This document shows, one piece after another, positions 56,965-64,000 of a stretch of 64,000 nucleotides of DNA. Made by a program: the position numbers and the translations under genes. The stretch's first letter is position 1; the number at the start of each line of letters is the position of its first letter. The stretch covers positions 1 to 64,000 of the forward strand of contig NZ_JAPDHX010000005.1 in the NCBI RefSeq assembly GCF_025972045.1. The letters run 5' to 3'. Below the pieces are notes generated by a model, which saw nothing but the letters and a program-made list of their open reading frames with translations, ran no database searches and was not told the origin of the DNA. This DNA comes from Micropruina sonneratiae. Its GTDB lineage: Bacteria > Actinomycetota > Actinomycetes > Propionibacteriales > Propionibacteriaceae.

Positions 56965-58995
56965 TCAAGCCACTGCCGCGACCTGCTTGGCCGGCCAGAA
57001 CTGCTTCATCGCGATCACCGCCAGGGTCGACACGATGGTGCCCGCCGCCAGTGCGATCAGGAAGCCCCAGATCGGGTTGATGGCGAAGAAGACGAAGATG
57101 CCGCCGTGCGGGGCCCGCGAGCCGACCCCGAGCGCCATCGACAGCGCGCCGGTGACGGCACCACCCGCCATCATCGAGGGGATCACCCGCAGCGGGTCGG
57201 CCGCGGCGAACGGGATGGCGCCCTCGGAGATGAAGGACGCACCCAGCAGCCAGGCGGCCCGCCCGTTTTCCAGCTCGACCTCGGTGAACAGCTTCTTGCG
57301 CAGCGTGGTGGCCATGGCCAGCGCCAGCGGCGGAACCATGCCCGCGGCCATCACGGCGGCCATGATCTGGAAGGACGCCTGCGACTGGGCCGACAGACCG
57401 GCGGTGGCGAACAGGTAGGCGGCCTTGTTGACCGGACCACCCAGGTCGAAGCACATCATCAGGCCGAGGATGACCCCGAGCAGGATCGCCGAACCGCCGG
57501 ACATGCCCGACAGACCGTCCTGCAGGGCGGTGGTCAGTGCCGCGAGCGGCTTGCCCAGCAGCAGGTACATCACCAGGCCGACGACGGTGGTCACCACCAG
57601 CGGGATGATCACCACCGGCATCAGGCCCTGCAACCAGCGGGGTGCCTTGCGATCGGCGATCCAGGCCGCCAGCACGCCGGCCAGCAGGCCGGTCACCAGA
57701 GCGCCCAGGAAGCCGGCGCCGACGGAACCGGCCACCACGCCGCCGACGAAGCCGGGAGCGATGCCGGGGCGTCCGGCCAGGGCGTAGGAGATGTAGCCGG
57801 ACAGGGCCGGCAGCAGGAAGCCGAAGGCCGCACCACCGATGGTGAACAGCAGCGCGCCGAAGTAGTTGCCGAAGCCGGAGGCCCAGCCCGCGTTGATGGC
57901 CAGGGCGGCGATGGAGTCACCGCTGGCGCACGTTTCGGCGTCCACCCACGAGGCGAGGTCGGCGCAGGTGCGAGCACCCGTCGCGCCCGCCTTGAGGGCG
58001 ATGTCGAAGCCGCCGAACAGGAAGCCCAGGGCGATCAACAGGCCGCCGGCGGCGACGAACGGGATCATGTAGGAGACACCGGTCATCAGCGCCTGCTGGA
58101 CGCGCTTGCCGACGCTGAGCTGGCTGCCGCCCTGGCTCGCGCCGGCCGCGGCCTTGTCGCCGCTCACCTTGCGGGCGTTGGGATCGGTCGAGGCGGCGAT
58201 CGCCTCGGAGATCATGGCGGCGGGCTCGTTGATGGCCCGCTTCACGCCGGACTCGATCACCGGCAGGCCGGCGAACCGTTCCTTATCGCGGACGCCGACG
58301 TCGGTGGCGAAGATCGCAGCGGAGGCGCTGGCGATGACCGCCGGATCGAGCGGGGTGACCTTGCCGGAGCCCTGTGGCTCGACGTGCAGTTCGACGCCGG
58401 CGGCGCGGGCCGCCTGCTCGAGACCGTCCGCTGCCATGAAGGTGTGGGCGATGCCGGTCGGGCAGGCGGTCACCGCGACCATGACCTTCGCGCCCTCGGC
58501 GGCCGCGGGAGTGGCGGCCGCGACGGCGGCGTCGGCCTGTTCCTCGGCGTGGATGGCGTTGTTGACCAGCGTGACGATCTCCTCCGGCGTGCTGGCGTTG
58601 CGCAGCCCGTCGGTGAACTCGCTGCGCATCAGGTTGCGGGCGAGCTCGGCCAGCAGGGCCAGGTGCGCGTCGTCGGAGCCGTCGGACGCGGCGATCAGAA
58701 AGGCGATGTCGGCCGGCCCGTCGAAGGCGCCGAAATCGACGGACGGCTTCAACCGGGCGAAGACGAGTGAGTTGGTGGTGACCGCGGCGGAGCGGCAGTG
58801 CGGAATCGCGATGCCGCCACCGAGGCCGGTGGGGGCCTTCTCCTCACGGGCCAGCGCGTCGGCCTCGAGGCCGGCGGCCTCGGCGCGGCCGGCCTTGGCG
58901 ACCAGTTCGGCCAGATTGTGGATGACGTCGTTCTTGGTCGGGCCAAGGTCGGCGTCGAGCACAACCAGATCAGCAGTGATCAGGTCCTGCGACAT
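56965..58995 (-). CDS. fruA: Fructose-specific PTS EIIABC
   Basis: The 676-residue protein joins an EIIA domain (GGIAIPHCRS, His about residue 64) and an EIIB domain (VTACPTGIAHTFMAADGL, catalytic Cys). A C-terminal EIIC with about nine helices follows, with PVNKAAYLF and SEGAIPFAAADP. It imports fructose as fructose-1-phosphate. The ATG at 58995 follows AAAGGAA; longer upstream frames are shadows of fruK. It is the last gene of fruR-fruK-fruA. Confidence 0.95.
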   Translation of the reverse strand: MSQDLITADLVVLDADLGPTKNDVIHNLAELVAKAGRAEAAGLEADALAREEKAPTGLGGGIAIPHCRSAAVTTNSLVFARLKPSVDFGAFDGPADIAFLIAASDGSDDAHLALLAELARNLMRSEFTDGLRNASTPEEIVTLVNNAIHAEEQADAAVAAATPAAAEGAKVMVAVTACPTGIAHTFMAADGLEQAARAAGVELHVEPQGSGKVTPLDPAVIASASAAIFATDVGVRDKERFAGLPVIESGVKRAINEPAAMISEAIAASTDPNARKVSGDKAAAGASQGGSQLSVGKRVQQALMTGVSYMIPFVAAGGLLIALGFLFGGFDIALKAGATGARTCADLASWVDAETCASGDSIAALAINAGWASGFGNYFGALLFTIGGAAFGFLLPALSGYISYALAGRPGIAPGFVGGVVAGSVGAGFLGALVTGLLAGVLAAWIADRKAPRWLQGLMPVVIIPLVVTTVVGLVMYLLLGKPLAALTTALQDGLSGMSGGSAILLGVILGLMMCFDLGGPVNKAAYLFATAGLSAQSQASFQIMAAVMAAGMVPPLALAMATTLRKKLFTEVELENGRAAWLLGASFISEGAIPFAAADPLRVIPSMMAGGAVTGALSMALGVGSRAPHGGIFVFFAINPIWGFLIALAAGTIVSTLAVIAMKQFWPAKQVAAVA

Positions 58996-59021
58996 TGTGG
59001 GTTCCTTTCGGGTGTTTCGGA

Positions 59022-59981
59022 TCAGGCCAGGTCGGTGACGACGACGGCTGCGGTGTTGAGATGCTCTGGCCTGGGCAGGGCGCTTCCGGCCATGGATGCT
59101 GCGGCGGAGCCGTACGCCACAGCGGTTCGAAGGCGGTCGGGGGCGGCTTCTCCCCCGCAGTCGGCCAGCACGTAGCCGGCCACCGATGAGTCGCCCGCAC
59201 CGACGGTGCTGCGCGGGACGATGGGCGGAGGGGCGGCGTGCCAGGCGCCCTCGGCGGTGACCAGCACCGCACCCGAGGCGCCCAGGGTGCCCATCACCGC
59301 CCGGACGCCCGCGGCCACCAGGCTGCGCGCGGCGTCCACCGCGGCGCCGGGGTCGCCGGCCTTGGCCGCAGCTTCGAGCTGTTCGGCGTCCGCCCCGGTG
59401 AGTTGGGCGAGCTCGTCGGAGTTGGGTTTGAGCAGGTCGGGCGCGGCCTCGGGAAAGTTGTCGACCAGCGCCTGCAGCGGCTCGTCGGAGGTGTCGACGG
59501 CCACCTTCACGCCCAGCGGCCGCAGCCGCCGCACCAGGGTGGCGTAGAAGTCGACGGGCACGCCGGGCGGGAGCGAGCCGGACAGCACCACCCACTCGGC
59601 GCCGTTCGCCTGGTCGACGACCAGGGCGGCCAGTTGCTCGACCAGCTCGGCGGTGAGCTCCGGCCCGGGTTCGTTGAGCTTGGTGGTCGTGCCGTCGGGT
59701 TCGGTCAGAGTCAAGTTCGTCCGGACGCCCTCGTCCACCTCGACGGTGCGGTAGTCGACGCCCAGGTGGCGCAGGGCGCCTAGGATCGGGTCGTCGGCCG
59801 GAGCGGGCAGCACGGCCCGGACGGCATGGCCTGCGTAGTGGATGGCCCGGGCGACGTTGACCCCCTTGCCGCCCGGCTCGACGGTGACCCCGCTGACTCG
59901 CTGGACCTGCCCGCGCGCCAGGGGCGCGTCGAGGCTTGCGGTCCGGTCGAGGCTCGGGTTGGCGGTCAGGGTGATGATCAT
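59022..59981 (-). CDS. fruK: 1-phosphofructokinase
   Basis: The 319-residue PfkB-family kinase starts MIITLTANPSLDRTASLD and has VEPGGKGVNVARAI, DLLKPNSDELAQLTG and the catalytic STVGAGDSSVAGYV (GAGD motif). It converts fructose-1-phosphate to fructose-1,6-bisphosphate. The ATG overlaps the fruR stop by four bases. Confidence 0.95.
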   Translation of the reverse strand: MIITLTANPSLDRTASLDAPLARGQVQRVSGVTVEPGGKGVNVARAIHYAGHAVRAVLPAPADDPILGALRHLGVDYRTVEVDEGVRTNLTLTEPDGTTTKLNEPGPELTAELVEQLAALVVDQANGAEWVVLSGSLPPGVPVDFYATLVRRLRPLGVKVAVDTSDEPLQALVDNFPEAAPDLLKPNSDELAQLTGADAEQLEAAAKAGDPGAAVDAARSLVAAGVRAVMGTLGASGAVLVTAEGAWHAAPPPIVPRSTVGAGDSSVAGYVLADCGGEAAPDRLRTAVAYGSAAASMAGSALPRPEHLNTAAVVVTDLA

Positions 59982-60745
59982 GCGGTAACAACCTCCAGTC
60001 CTGCGTTGACCAGTTGCTGACGATCAGCCTCGGCCAGACCGGCGTCGGTGACCAGTACGTGAATTTCGTTGAGGGCGGCAAAGCTGACGAGCAGCGTAAC
60101 GCCGATCTTGGACGAGTCGGCCAGCACGACCCGACGCCGCGAGCCGTGCACCATCGCCCGCTTGACTGCCGCCTCGTCCGGGTCGGGGGTGGAGAACCCG
60201 TGCTCGGCGGTCAGCCCGTTGGTGCCGAGGAACGCGACGTCGCAACGCAGCCGGCCCAGCGCCTCGACGGTCTCGCCGCCGACGGTGGCCTGGGTGAGGC
60301 CGCGGACCCGTCCGCCCAGCAGGTGCACATCGCCGCGCTGGGACAGCGCCAGCTGCGACGCGATCGGCACCGAGTTGGTGACGACGGTGCGGGGGTGGGC
60401 ACCCATCGCCGCAGCGAAACGGGCGGTGGTGGTGCCCGAGTCGATCAGCACGGTCGAGCCTTCGCCGGTGGGCAGGAAGGCGAGTGCGGCCTGTGCGATG
60501 CGCGCCTTCTGGGCTGAGAAGGCCGGCTCGCGATCGGCGACGGCGGTCTCGACCAGGCGGACGTTCTCGGCCGGCACGGCCCCGCCGTGCACCCGGCGCA
60601 GGATGCCGCGCCGGTCGAGCACGTCGAGGTCGCGGCGGACAGTCTCAGTGGTAACGCCGAAGCGTCCAGCCAACTCGGTCACCGACACCCGGTCGTAGCG
60701 CAGTGCCAGGTTGACGATCGTGCGTTGTCTTTCCTCGGCGTACAT
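59978..60745 (-). CDS. fruR: DeoR-family regulator of the fructose operon
   Basis: The 255-residue protein begins MYAEERQRTIVNLALRYDRVSVTELAGRFGV TTETVRRDLDVL in the usual DeoR helix-turn-helix, split here only for readability, with DSGTTTARFA and LGTNGLTAEHGFSTPD in the effector domain. It should bind fructose-1-phosphate or a related sugar phosphate and repress fruRKA. GAGAGGTG nine bases upstream decides the ATG at 60745. Promoter and direct repeats lie at 60783-60844. Confidence 0.92.
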   Translation of the reverse strand: MYAEERQRTIVNLALRYDRVSVTELAGRFGVTTETVRRDLDVLDRRGILRRVHGGAVPAENVRLVETAVADREPAFSAQKARIAQAALAFLPTGEGSTVLIDSGTTTARFAAAMGAHPRTVVTNSVPIASQLALSQRGDVHLLGGRVRGLTQATVGGETVEALGRLRCDVAFLGTNGLTAEHGFSTPDPDEAAVKRAMVHGSRRRVVLADSSKIGVTLLVSFAALNEIHVLVTDAGLAEADRQQLVNAGLEVVTA

Positions 60746-60782
60746 CGGTGTCGCACCTCTCATCCAACGTGGATTGTGTTGA

Positions 60783-60844
60783 ATCATACGCAAATTCATA
60801 GCAATGTCAACAGAAACCCACATAGATCTCAGGTAAACCCACAT
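60783..60844 (-). promoter_or_regulatory. fru operon promoter and direct-repeat operator
   Basis: On the minus strand TTGACA (60805-60810) and TATGAT (60783-60788) are separated by 16 bases, a near-consensus promoter. Just upstream ATGTGGGTTT occurs twice (60814-60823 and 60835-60844), 21 bases apart, two helical turns. This is a good candidate for a DeoR-type FruR operator. Confidence 0.82.
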
Positions 60845-60939
60845 CCAGGTCTCTCCGTGTGTCACGGGTATCGGCGGTCCCAAAGCCGGACGCAATTCGT
60901 TACGCTGGCCTCCAAACCGGCGACCACAAGGAGTTCCCC

Positions 60940-61443
60940 ATGGCCCGCAGCCTTCGTAGCCTCGCCGCCAGCCTGTGTGTGCCCCTCGCGCTGGGGCTGA
61001 CCGGGTGCGGCTTCGGCGCCCAGACCCTGCAGCCTTACACCCCGGCAGAGGGCGTCAACACCTCAGTGGGCCAGGTGATGGTGCGCAACGTGTTGGTGAT
61101 CGCGGACTCCACCGGCCAGGGGCTGGTGAGTGCGTCGCTGGTCAGCTACGCCGACGACACCCTGACCGCCGTGGCCGGCACGCCGCAGAAGGTGGACGGC
61201 TCCGCCGGCAGCGCCCTGGTGGTCACGGCCACCGGGCTGCCCCTGGCCATGCCGACCAACACCCTGTTCGTGCTGACCGACGCGCCCACCAGGATCGCGG
61301 TGAGCTCGCCCGACCTGAAGCCGGGCCTGCTGGTCGACCTGACCCTCACCTTCGCCACCGCGGGCCAGGTCAAGGTGGTCGCCCCAGTACTGTCGGCGGA
61401 CGACCCGGAGTTCGAGGGCATTACGGTCGGAGGCGCCGGCTGA
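60940..61443 (+). CDS. Secreted lipoprotein of unknown function
   Basis: The 167-residue protein has a signal peptide with lipobox GLTGCGFG (lipidated Cys near residue 23). An immunoglobulin/beta-rich domain follows with NVLVIADSTGQG and later LVDLTLTFATAGQVKV. Such proteins (copper-chaperone/DUF461-like or similar) occur near phosphate-regulator genes in actinobacteria. The ligand is unknown. AAGGAG is seven bases before the ATG. It is divergent from fruR. Confidence 0.75.
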   Translation: MARSLRSLAASLCVPLALGLTGCGFGAQTLQPYTPAEGVNTSVGQVMVRNVLVIADSTGQGLVSASLVSYADDTLTAVAGTPQKVDGSAGSALVVTATGLPLAMPTNTLFVLTDAPTRIAVSSPDLKPGLLVDLTLTFATAGQVKVVAPVLSADDPEFEGITVGGAG

Positions 61444-61484
61444 CCCGAGCCCGCGGGCTCGGCCGCCGCCGAGCACCGGCCTCA

Positions 61485-61591
61485 AATGGGGACGGTTCCA
61501 TTTCAGGCCGGCCGGTCACCCCCGGCAAGCGCCTCCTCACAAGGCCGAACACAGCGTCCGAGCGGTGGCCTAAAAAGGAACCGTCCCCATT
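61485..61591. repeat. REP/MITE-like inverted repeat with AATGGGGACGGTTCC arms
   Basis: AATGGGGACGGTTCC (61485-61499) and GGAACCGTCCCCATT (61577-61591) are perfect 15-base arms. Partial extension through CCGGCCT outside and 77 bases inside are seen. This motif resembles elements mobilised by REP-associated tyrosine transposases. It lies between convergent genes and may also end transcription. Confidence 0.75.
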
Positions 61592-61601
61592 ACAGGCCGG
61601 C

Positions 61602-62279
61602 TCAGGCCTCGAACTTGTAGCCGAGCCCGCGCACGGTGACCAGCAGCTGCGGGTCGGCCGGGTCGGTCTCGACCTTGGCCCGCAACCGTTTGATGTGCAC
61701 GTCCAGGGTCTTGGTGTCCCCCACGTAGTCGGCGCCCCAGATGCGGTCGATCAGCTGGCCACGGGTCATCACCCGGCCGGCGTTGCGCAACAGGATCTCG
61801 AGCAGTTCGAACTCCTTCAGCGCCAGCTTCACCTGCTGACCGCGCACCCACACCTCGTGCCGTTCGACGTCCAGCCGGACGGCGTCCACCTCGAGCACGT
61901 CCGGCTCGAGTTCGACGTCCTGGCCACGGCGCAGCACGGCGCGGATGCGCGCCACCAGCTCGCGATGGCTGAACGGCTTGGTGACGTAGTCGTCGGCACC
62001 GAGTTCGAGGCCGACCACCTTGTCGATCTCGTCGTCGCGGGCGGTGACCATGATGACCGGCACCGAACTGCGCGCCCGCAGCCGGCGGCACACCTCGGTG
62101 CCGGGCAGTCCGGGCATCATCAGGTCGAGCAGCACGATGTCGGCGCCCCCGCGCTCGAACTCGGTCAGCCCCATGGTGCCGTCGGCGGCCTCGACGACGT
62201 CGAAACCCTCCTTGCGCAGCAGGAAGCCGACCGTCTCGCGGTAGGCGTCCTCGTCCTCGATCAGCAGAACCCGGGTCAT
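61602..62279 (-). CDS. regX3: Phosphate-responsive response regulator RegX3 (OmpR/PhoB family)
   Basis: The 225-residue protein has a receiver domain (VLLIEDEDAYRE, phospho-Asp in IVLLDLMMPG, Lys in YVTKPFSHREL) and a winged-helix DNA-binding domain (LKEFELLEILLRNAGRVMT, VDVHIKRLRAK-type TLDVHIKRLRAK, VRGLGYKFEA). It should bind direct-repeat PHO boxes in low phosphate. The ATG overlaps the senX3 stop by four bases. Confidence 0.93.
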   Translation of the reverse strand: MTRVLLIEDEDAYRETVGFLLRKEGFDVVEAADGTMGLTEFERGGADIVLLDLMMPGLPGTEVCRRLRARSSVPVIMVTARDDEIDKVVGLELGADDYVTKPFSHRELVARIRAVLRRGQDVELEPDVLEVDAVRLDVERHEVWVRGQQVKLALKEFELLEILLRNAGRVMTRGQLIDRIWGADYVGDTKTLDVHIKRLRAKVETDPADPQLLVTVRGLGYKFEA

Positions 62280-63436
62280 GCGGCCGTCCCTTCGGCGTCG
62301 GAGTCGGGGTGGTGAGCCGGTAGCCGCAGGGTGAACGTGGAGCCCTGGCCCAGCCGGCTCCACAGGCTGACGGTGCCGCCGTGCGCGGCGGCGATGTGCT
62401 TGACGATCGACAGGCCGAGGCCCGTACCACCGCTGGCTCGGCTGCGGCCGTAGTCGACGCGGAAGAAGCGTTCGAAGATCCGCGGCTGGTCGGCCTCGGC
62501 GATGCCGATGCCGTTGTCCGACACGCTGATCTCGACCCAGTCGCCGGCGGTGTCGGAGGACAGCCGGGTGGTGATGGTCACCCGGGCGCCGGCGTCGGAG
62601 TAGGCGATCGCGTTCTGCACCAGGTTGCGCAGCGCCGCCTCGATGTGATCCCGGTCGCCCCGGACGAAGGCCGCCCCCGAACGGTGCTGGGTGAGGGTGA
62701 TGCCGCGGCTGTCGGCCAGCGCCCTGGCCTGGTCGAGCACGACGTCCACCACTTCGGCGATGTCGATCGGTGAGGCCGCCAGCAGGGGGTCGGTGGACTG
62801 CAGGCGCGACAGCGCGATGATCTGCGAGACCAGTTCGTTGAGCCGGGCGGCCTCGTCGGAGAGGCGTTGCGTGAAGTGCAGCACGGCGTCCGGATCGTCG
62901 GCGGCCCCGGCGATCGCCTCGGCGAGCAGCGACACCGCGCCGATCGGGGTCTTCAGTTCGTGGGTGACGTTGGCGACGAAATCACGCCGGGTCTCGTCGA
63001 CGCGCAACGCCTCGGAGCGGTCGTCGGCCACCATCAGCACCAGTTCCTCCCCCAACGGCGCCACCCGGACGGCCAGCTTCCGGGCCGGCATTCCCAGCCC
63101 GCCCGGGACGTTGAGGTTCAGCACGCCGGGCTCGTGCTCGCGGCGGGCTTCACGCACCAGTTCGAGCACCTCGGCGGCGAGCCGGCGCCCCCGGACCAGG
63201 CCCGAGGAGGCCGCGGCCGGTGATTCGGTGAGTACCTCGTCGTGCGGGCCCAGCACGACGGCGGGACCGCGGAGGTGTTCGATCGTGGTCACCAGCATGG
63301 GCGGGAGCACCGGCGTCGCGACGGGGTCGTCGGCCACCGGGCGGGTGCGGGTGGCGATGACGGCCAGCAGGGTCGCGAGCACGCCGAGCACCACCCCCAG
63401 CAGGCTTGCGACGAGCGGACTCACACGCTGGATCAT
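62276..63436 (-). CDS. senX3: Phosphate-sensing histidine kinase SenX3
   Basis: The 386-residue protein has a single N-terminal membrane helix (LVASLLGVVLGVLATLLAVIA), a PAS-like domain, the phospho-His in NVTHELKTPIGAVSL, N box LVQNAIAYSD and ATP loops VSDNGIGI and GGTGLGLSIVKHI. SenX3 signals through PhoU and the Pst transporter. The start lacks a clear Shine-Dalgarno site. A PHO-box-like repeat lies between it and phoU. Confidence 0.92.
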   Translation of the reverse strand: MIQRVSPLVASLLGVVLGVLATLLAVIATRTRPVADDPVATPVLPPMLVTTIEHLRGPAVVLGPHDEVLTESPAAASSGLVRGRRLAAEVLELVREARREHEPGVLNLNVPGGLGMPARKLAVRVAPLGEELVLMVADDRSEALRVDETRRDFVANVTHELKTPIGAVSLLAEAIAGAADDPDAVLHFTQRLSDEAARLNELVSQIIALSRLQSTDPLLAASPIDIAEVVDVVLDQARALADSRGITLTQHRSGAAFVRGDRDHIEAALRNLVQNAIAYSDAGARVTITTRLSSDTAGDWVEISVSDNGIGIAEADQPRIFERFFRVDYGRSRASGGTGLGLSIVKHIAAAHGGTVSLWSRLGQGSTFTLRLPAHHPDSDAEGTAA

Positions 63437-63487
63437 AAGCGCACGCCGAGGGGCCCTTCGTCGGCCGGCGATCGGCCTCCTCGCAGA

Positions 63488-63505
63488 GTTCACCGACTGT
63501 TCACC
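63488..63505. promoter_or_regulatory. PHO-box-like direct repeat (RegX3 site candidate)
   Basis: GTTCACC (63488-63494) and GTTCACC (63499-63505) are spaced 11 bases apart, the periodicity of PhoP/RegX3 boxes. It sits in the divergent senX3-phoU region, 109 bases before the phoU start, so it could control both. Confidence 0.82.
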
Positions 63506-63613
63506 TGGTCTTCGCCGCAGGCGGTCCGGTCGGTAGGCGGCGGGCTTAGGGTTGAGGTCGGCCCAGGCCCCGGACCTCGGTCGAAGCAGCGGCCGAGAGC
63601 TGAAAGAGGAGAC

Positions 63614-64000
63614 ATGCGAGAGAGCTACCGCGAAGACCTGAACGGCTTGGTCGAAGACCTGGTCGCCATGACCGAGCGGGTCCAGAGTGCGGTGCGGCTG
63701 AGCACTCGGGCGTTGCTGGAGGCCGACCTGGCCACCGCGGAACAGGTGATCAGCGACGACACGCTGCTCGACGCCCAGCACGACGACCTCGAGGCCCGCT
63801 GCTTCGTTCTGCTGGCCCGGCAGGCGCCGGTGGCCGGTGAACTGCGGACGATCGTCGCGGCCATGCGCATGGTCGCCGATCTGGCCCGGATGGGTGACCT
63901 GGCCTGCCACGTCGCCAAGATCGCTCGGCTGCGCTACCCGACCAAGGCGGTGCCCGAGGGACTGGTGCCCAACTTCGAACTGATGGCGCGGGTGGCCGAG
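63614..64000 (+). CDS. phoU: PhoU phosphate-transport regulator, partial (runs off the window)
   Basis: The visible 129 residues start MRESYREDLNGLVEDLVAMT and show the three-helix-bundle repeats with VISDDTLLDAQHDDLEARC and a second bundle beginning ELRTIVAAMRMVADLARMGDLACHVAKIA (E/D-rich metal-binding helix of PhoU). PhoU represses the Pho response when phosphate is ample. AAAGAGGAGAC supports the ATG. The C-terminal half is outside the window. Confidence 0.93.
   Translation, partial: MRESYREDLNGLVEDLVAMTERVQSAVRLSTRALLEADLATAEQVISDDTLLDAQHDDLEARCFVLLARQAPVAGELRTIVAAMRMVADLARMGDLACHVAKIARLRYPTKAVPEGLVPNFELMARVAE

Overview
The window is chromosomal DNA of a high-GC Gram-positive bacterium (Actinomycetota). 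The lineage markers are a SepX/GlpR divisome protein beside a gephyrin-like Glp, an IdeR/DtxR regulator with every metal ligand at the DtxR positions, an acVLRF1-type release factor, CarD, SenX3-RegX3, MsiK-type ATPase, DUF3027, DUF3263, DUF4032 and DUF2530 proteins, many GTG starts and GTGA/ATGA/TGATG start-stop overlaps. The gene set fits Propionibacteriales/Propionibacteriaceae best, but that placement is an inference.

Layout. 1-2.4 kb is an accessory edge: the tail of an IS256-family transposase, then a low-GC two-gene operon (PIN-domain protein plus an unknown 142-aa protein), then a frameshifted DHFR-like gene. 3.1-10 kb is a conserved block: sepX/glpR, rimJ-like acetyltransferase, glp (moeA-like), 5-formyl-THF cyclo-ligase, fmdB, a SAF-domain protein, mscL and a UDP-glucose pyrophosphorylase. 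10.4-22 kb: tRNA-Arg, thioredoxin, IdeR with a coupled unknown gene, acVLRF1, purine permease, citrate synthase, cold-shock protein with DUF3027, two Pro/Gln-rich membrane proteins and a Nudix hydrolase. 22-33.5 kb: CDF metal transporter, CutC, MFS exporter, groEL under two CIRCE operators, a DUF2207 protein, manA, tRNA-Thr, a methyltransferase and an SppA-like protease. 33.4-47.8 kb: rlmB, cysS, DUF4032, a divergent MarR/FMN-reductase pair with paired operators, MsiK, DedA, a kinase, glyA, a second DUF2207 protein, a zinc metallopeptidase, ispF and ispD.

47.8-56.1 kb is a co-directional catabolic block: thiamine-dependent dehydrogenase E1alpha, E1beta and E2, a complete glucitol-type PTS (srlA, srlE, srlB), a GutM-like protein, a Rossmann-SAF oxidoreductase and a SorC-family regulator. 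It lies between carD and ispD-ispF, which are usually close neighbours in actinobacteria. No sorbitol-6-phosphate dehydrogenase is present, so the true substrate is open. This is the most interesting part of the window.

56.2-64 kb: carD, the fructose operon fruR-fruK-fruA with a clear promoter and operator-like direct repeats, a lipoprotein, a REP/MITE-like inverted repeat, regX3-senX3 and the start of phoU, with a PHO-box-like direct repeat between senX3 and phoU. The two PTS systems, manA, citrate synthase and the E1/E2 genes point to a sugar- and polyol-using heterotroph.
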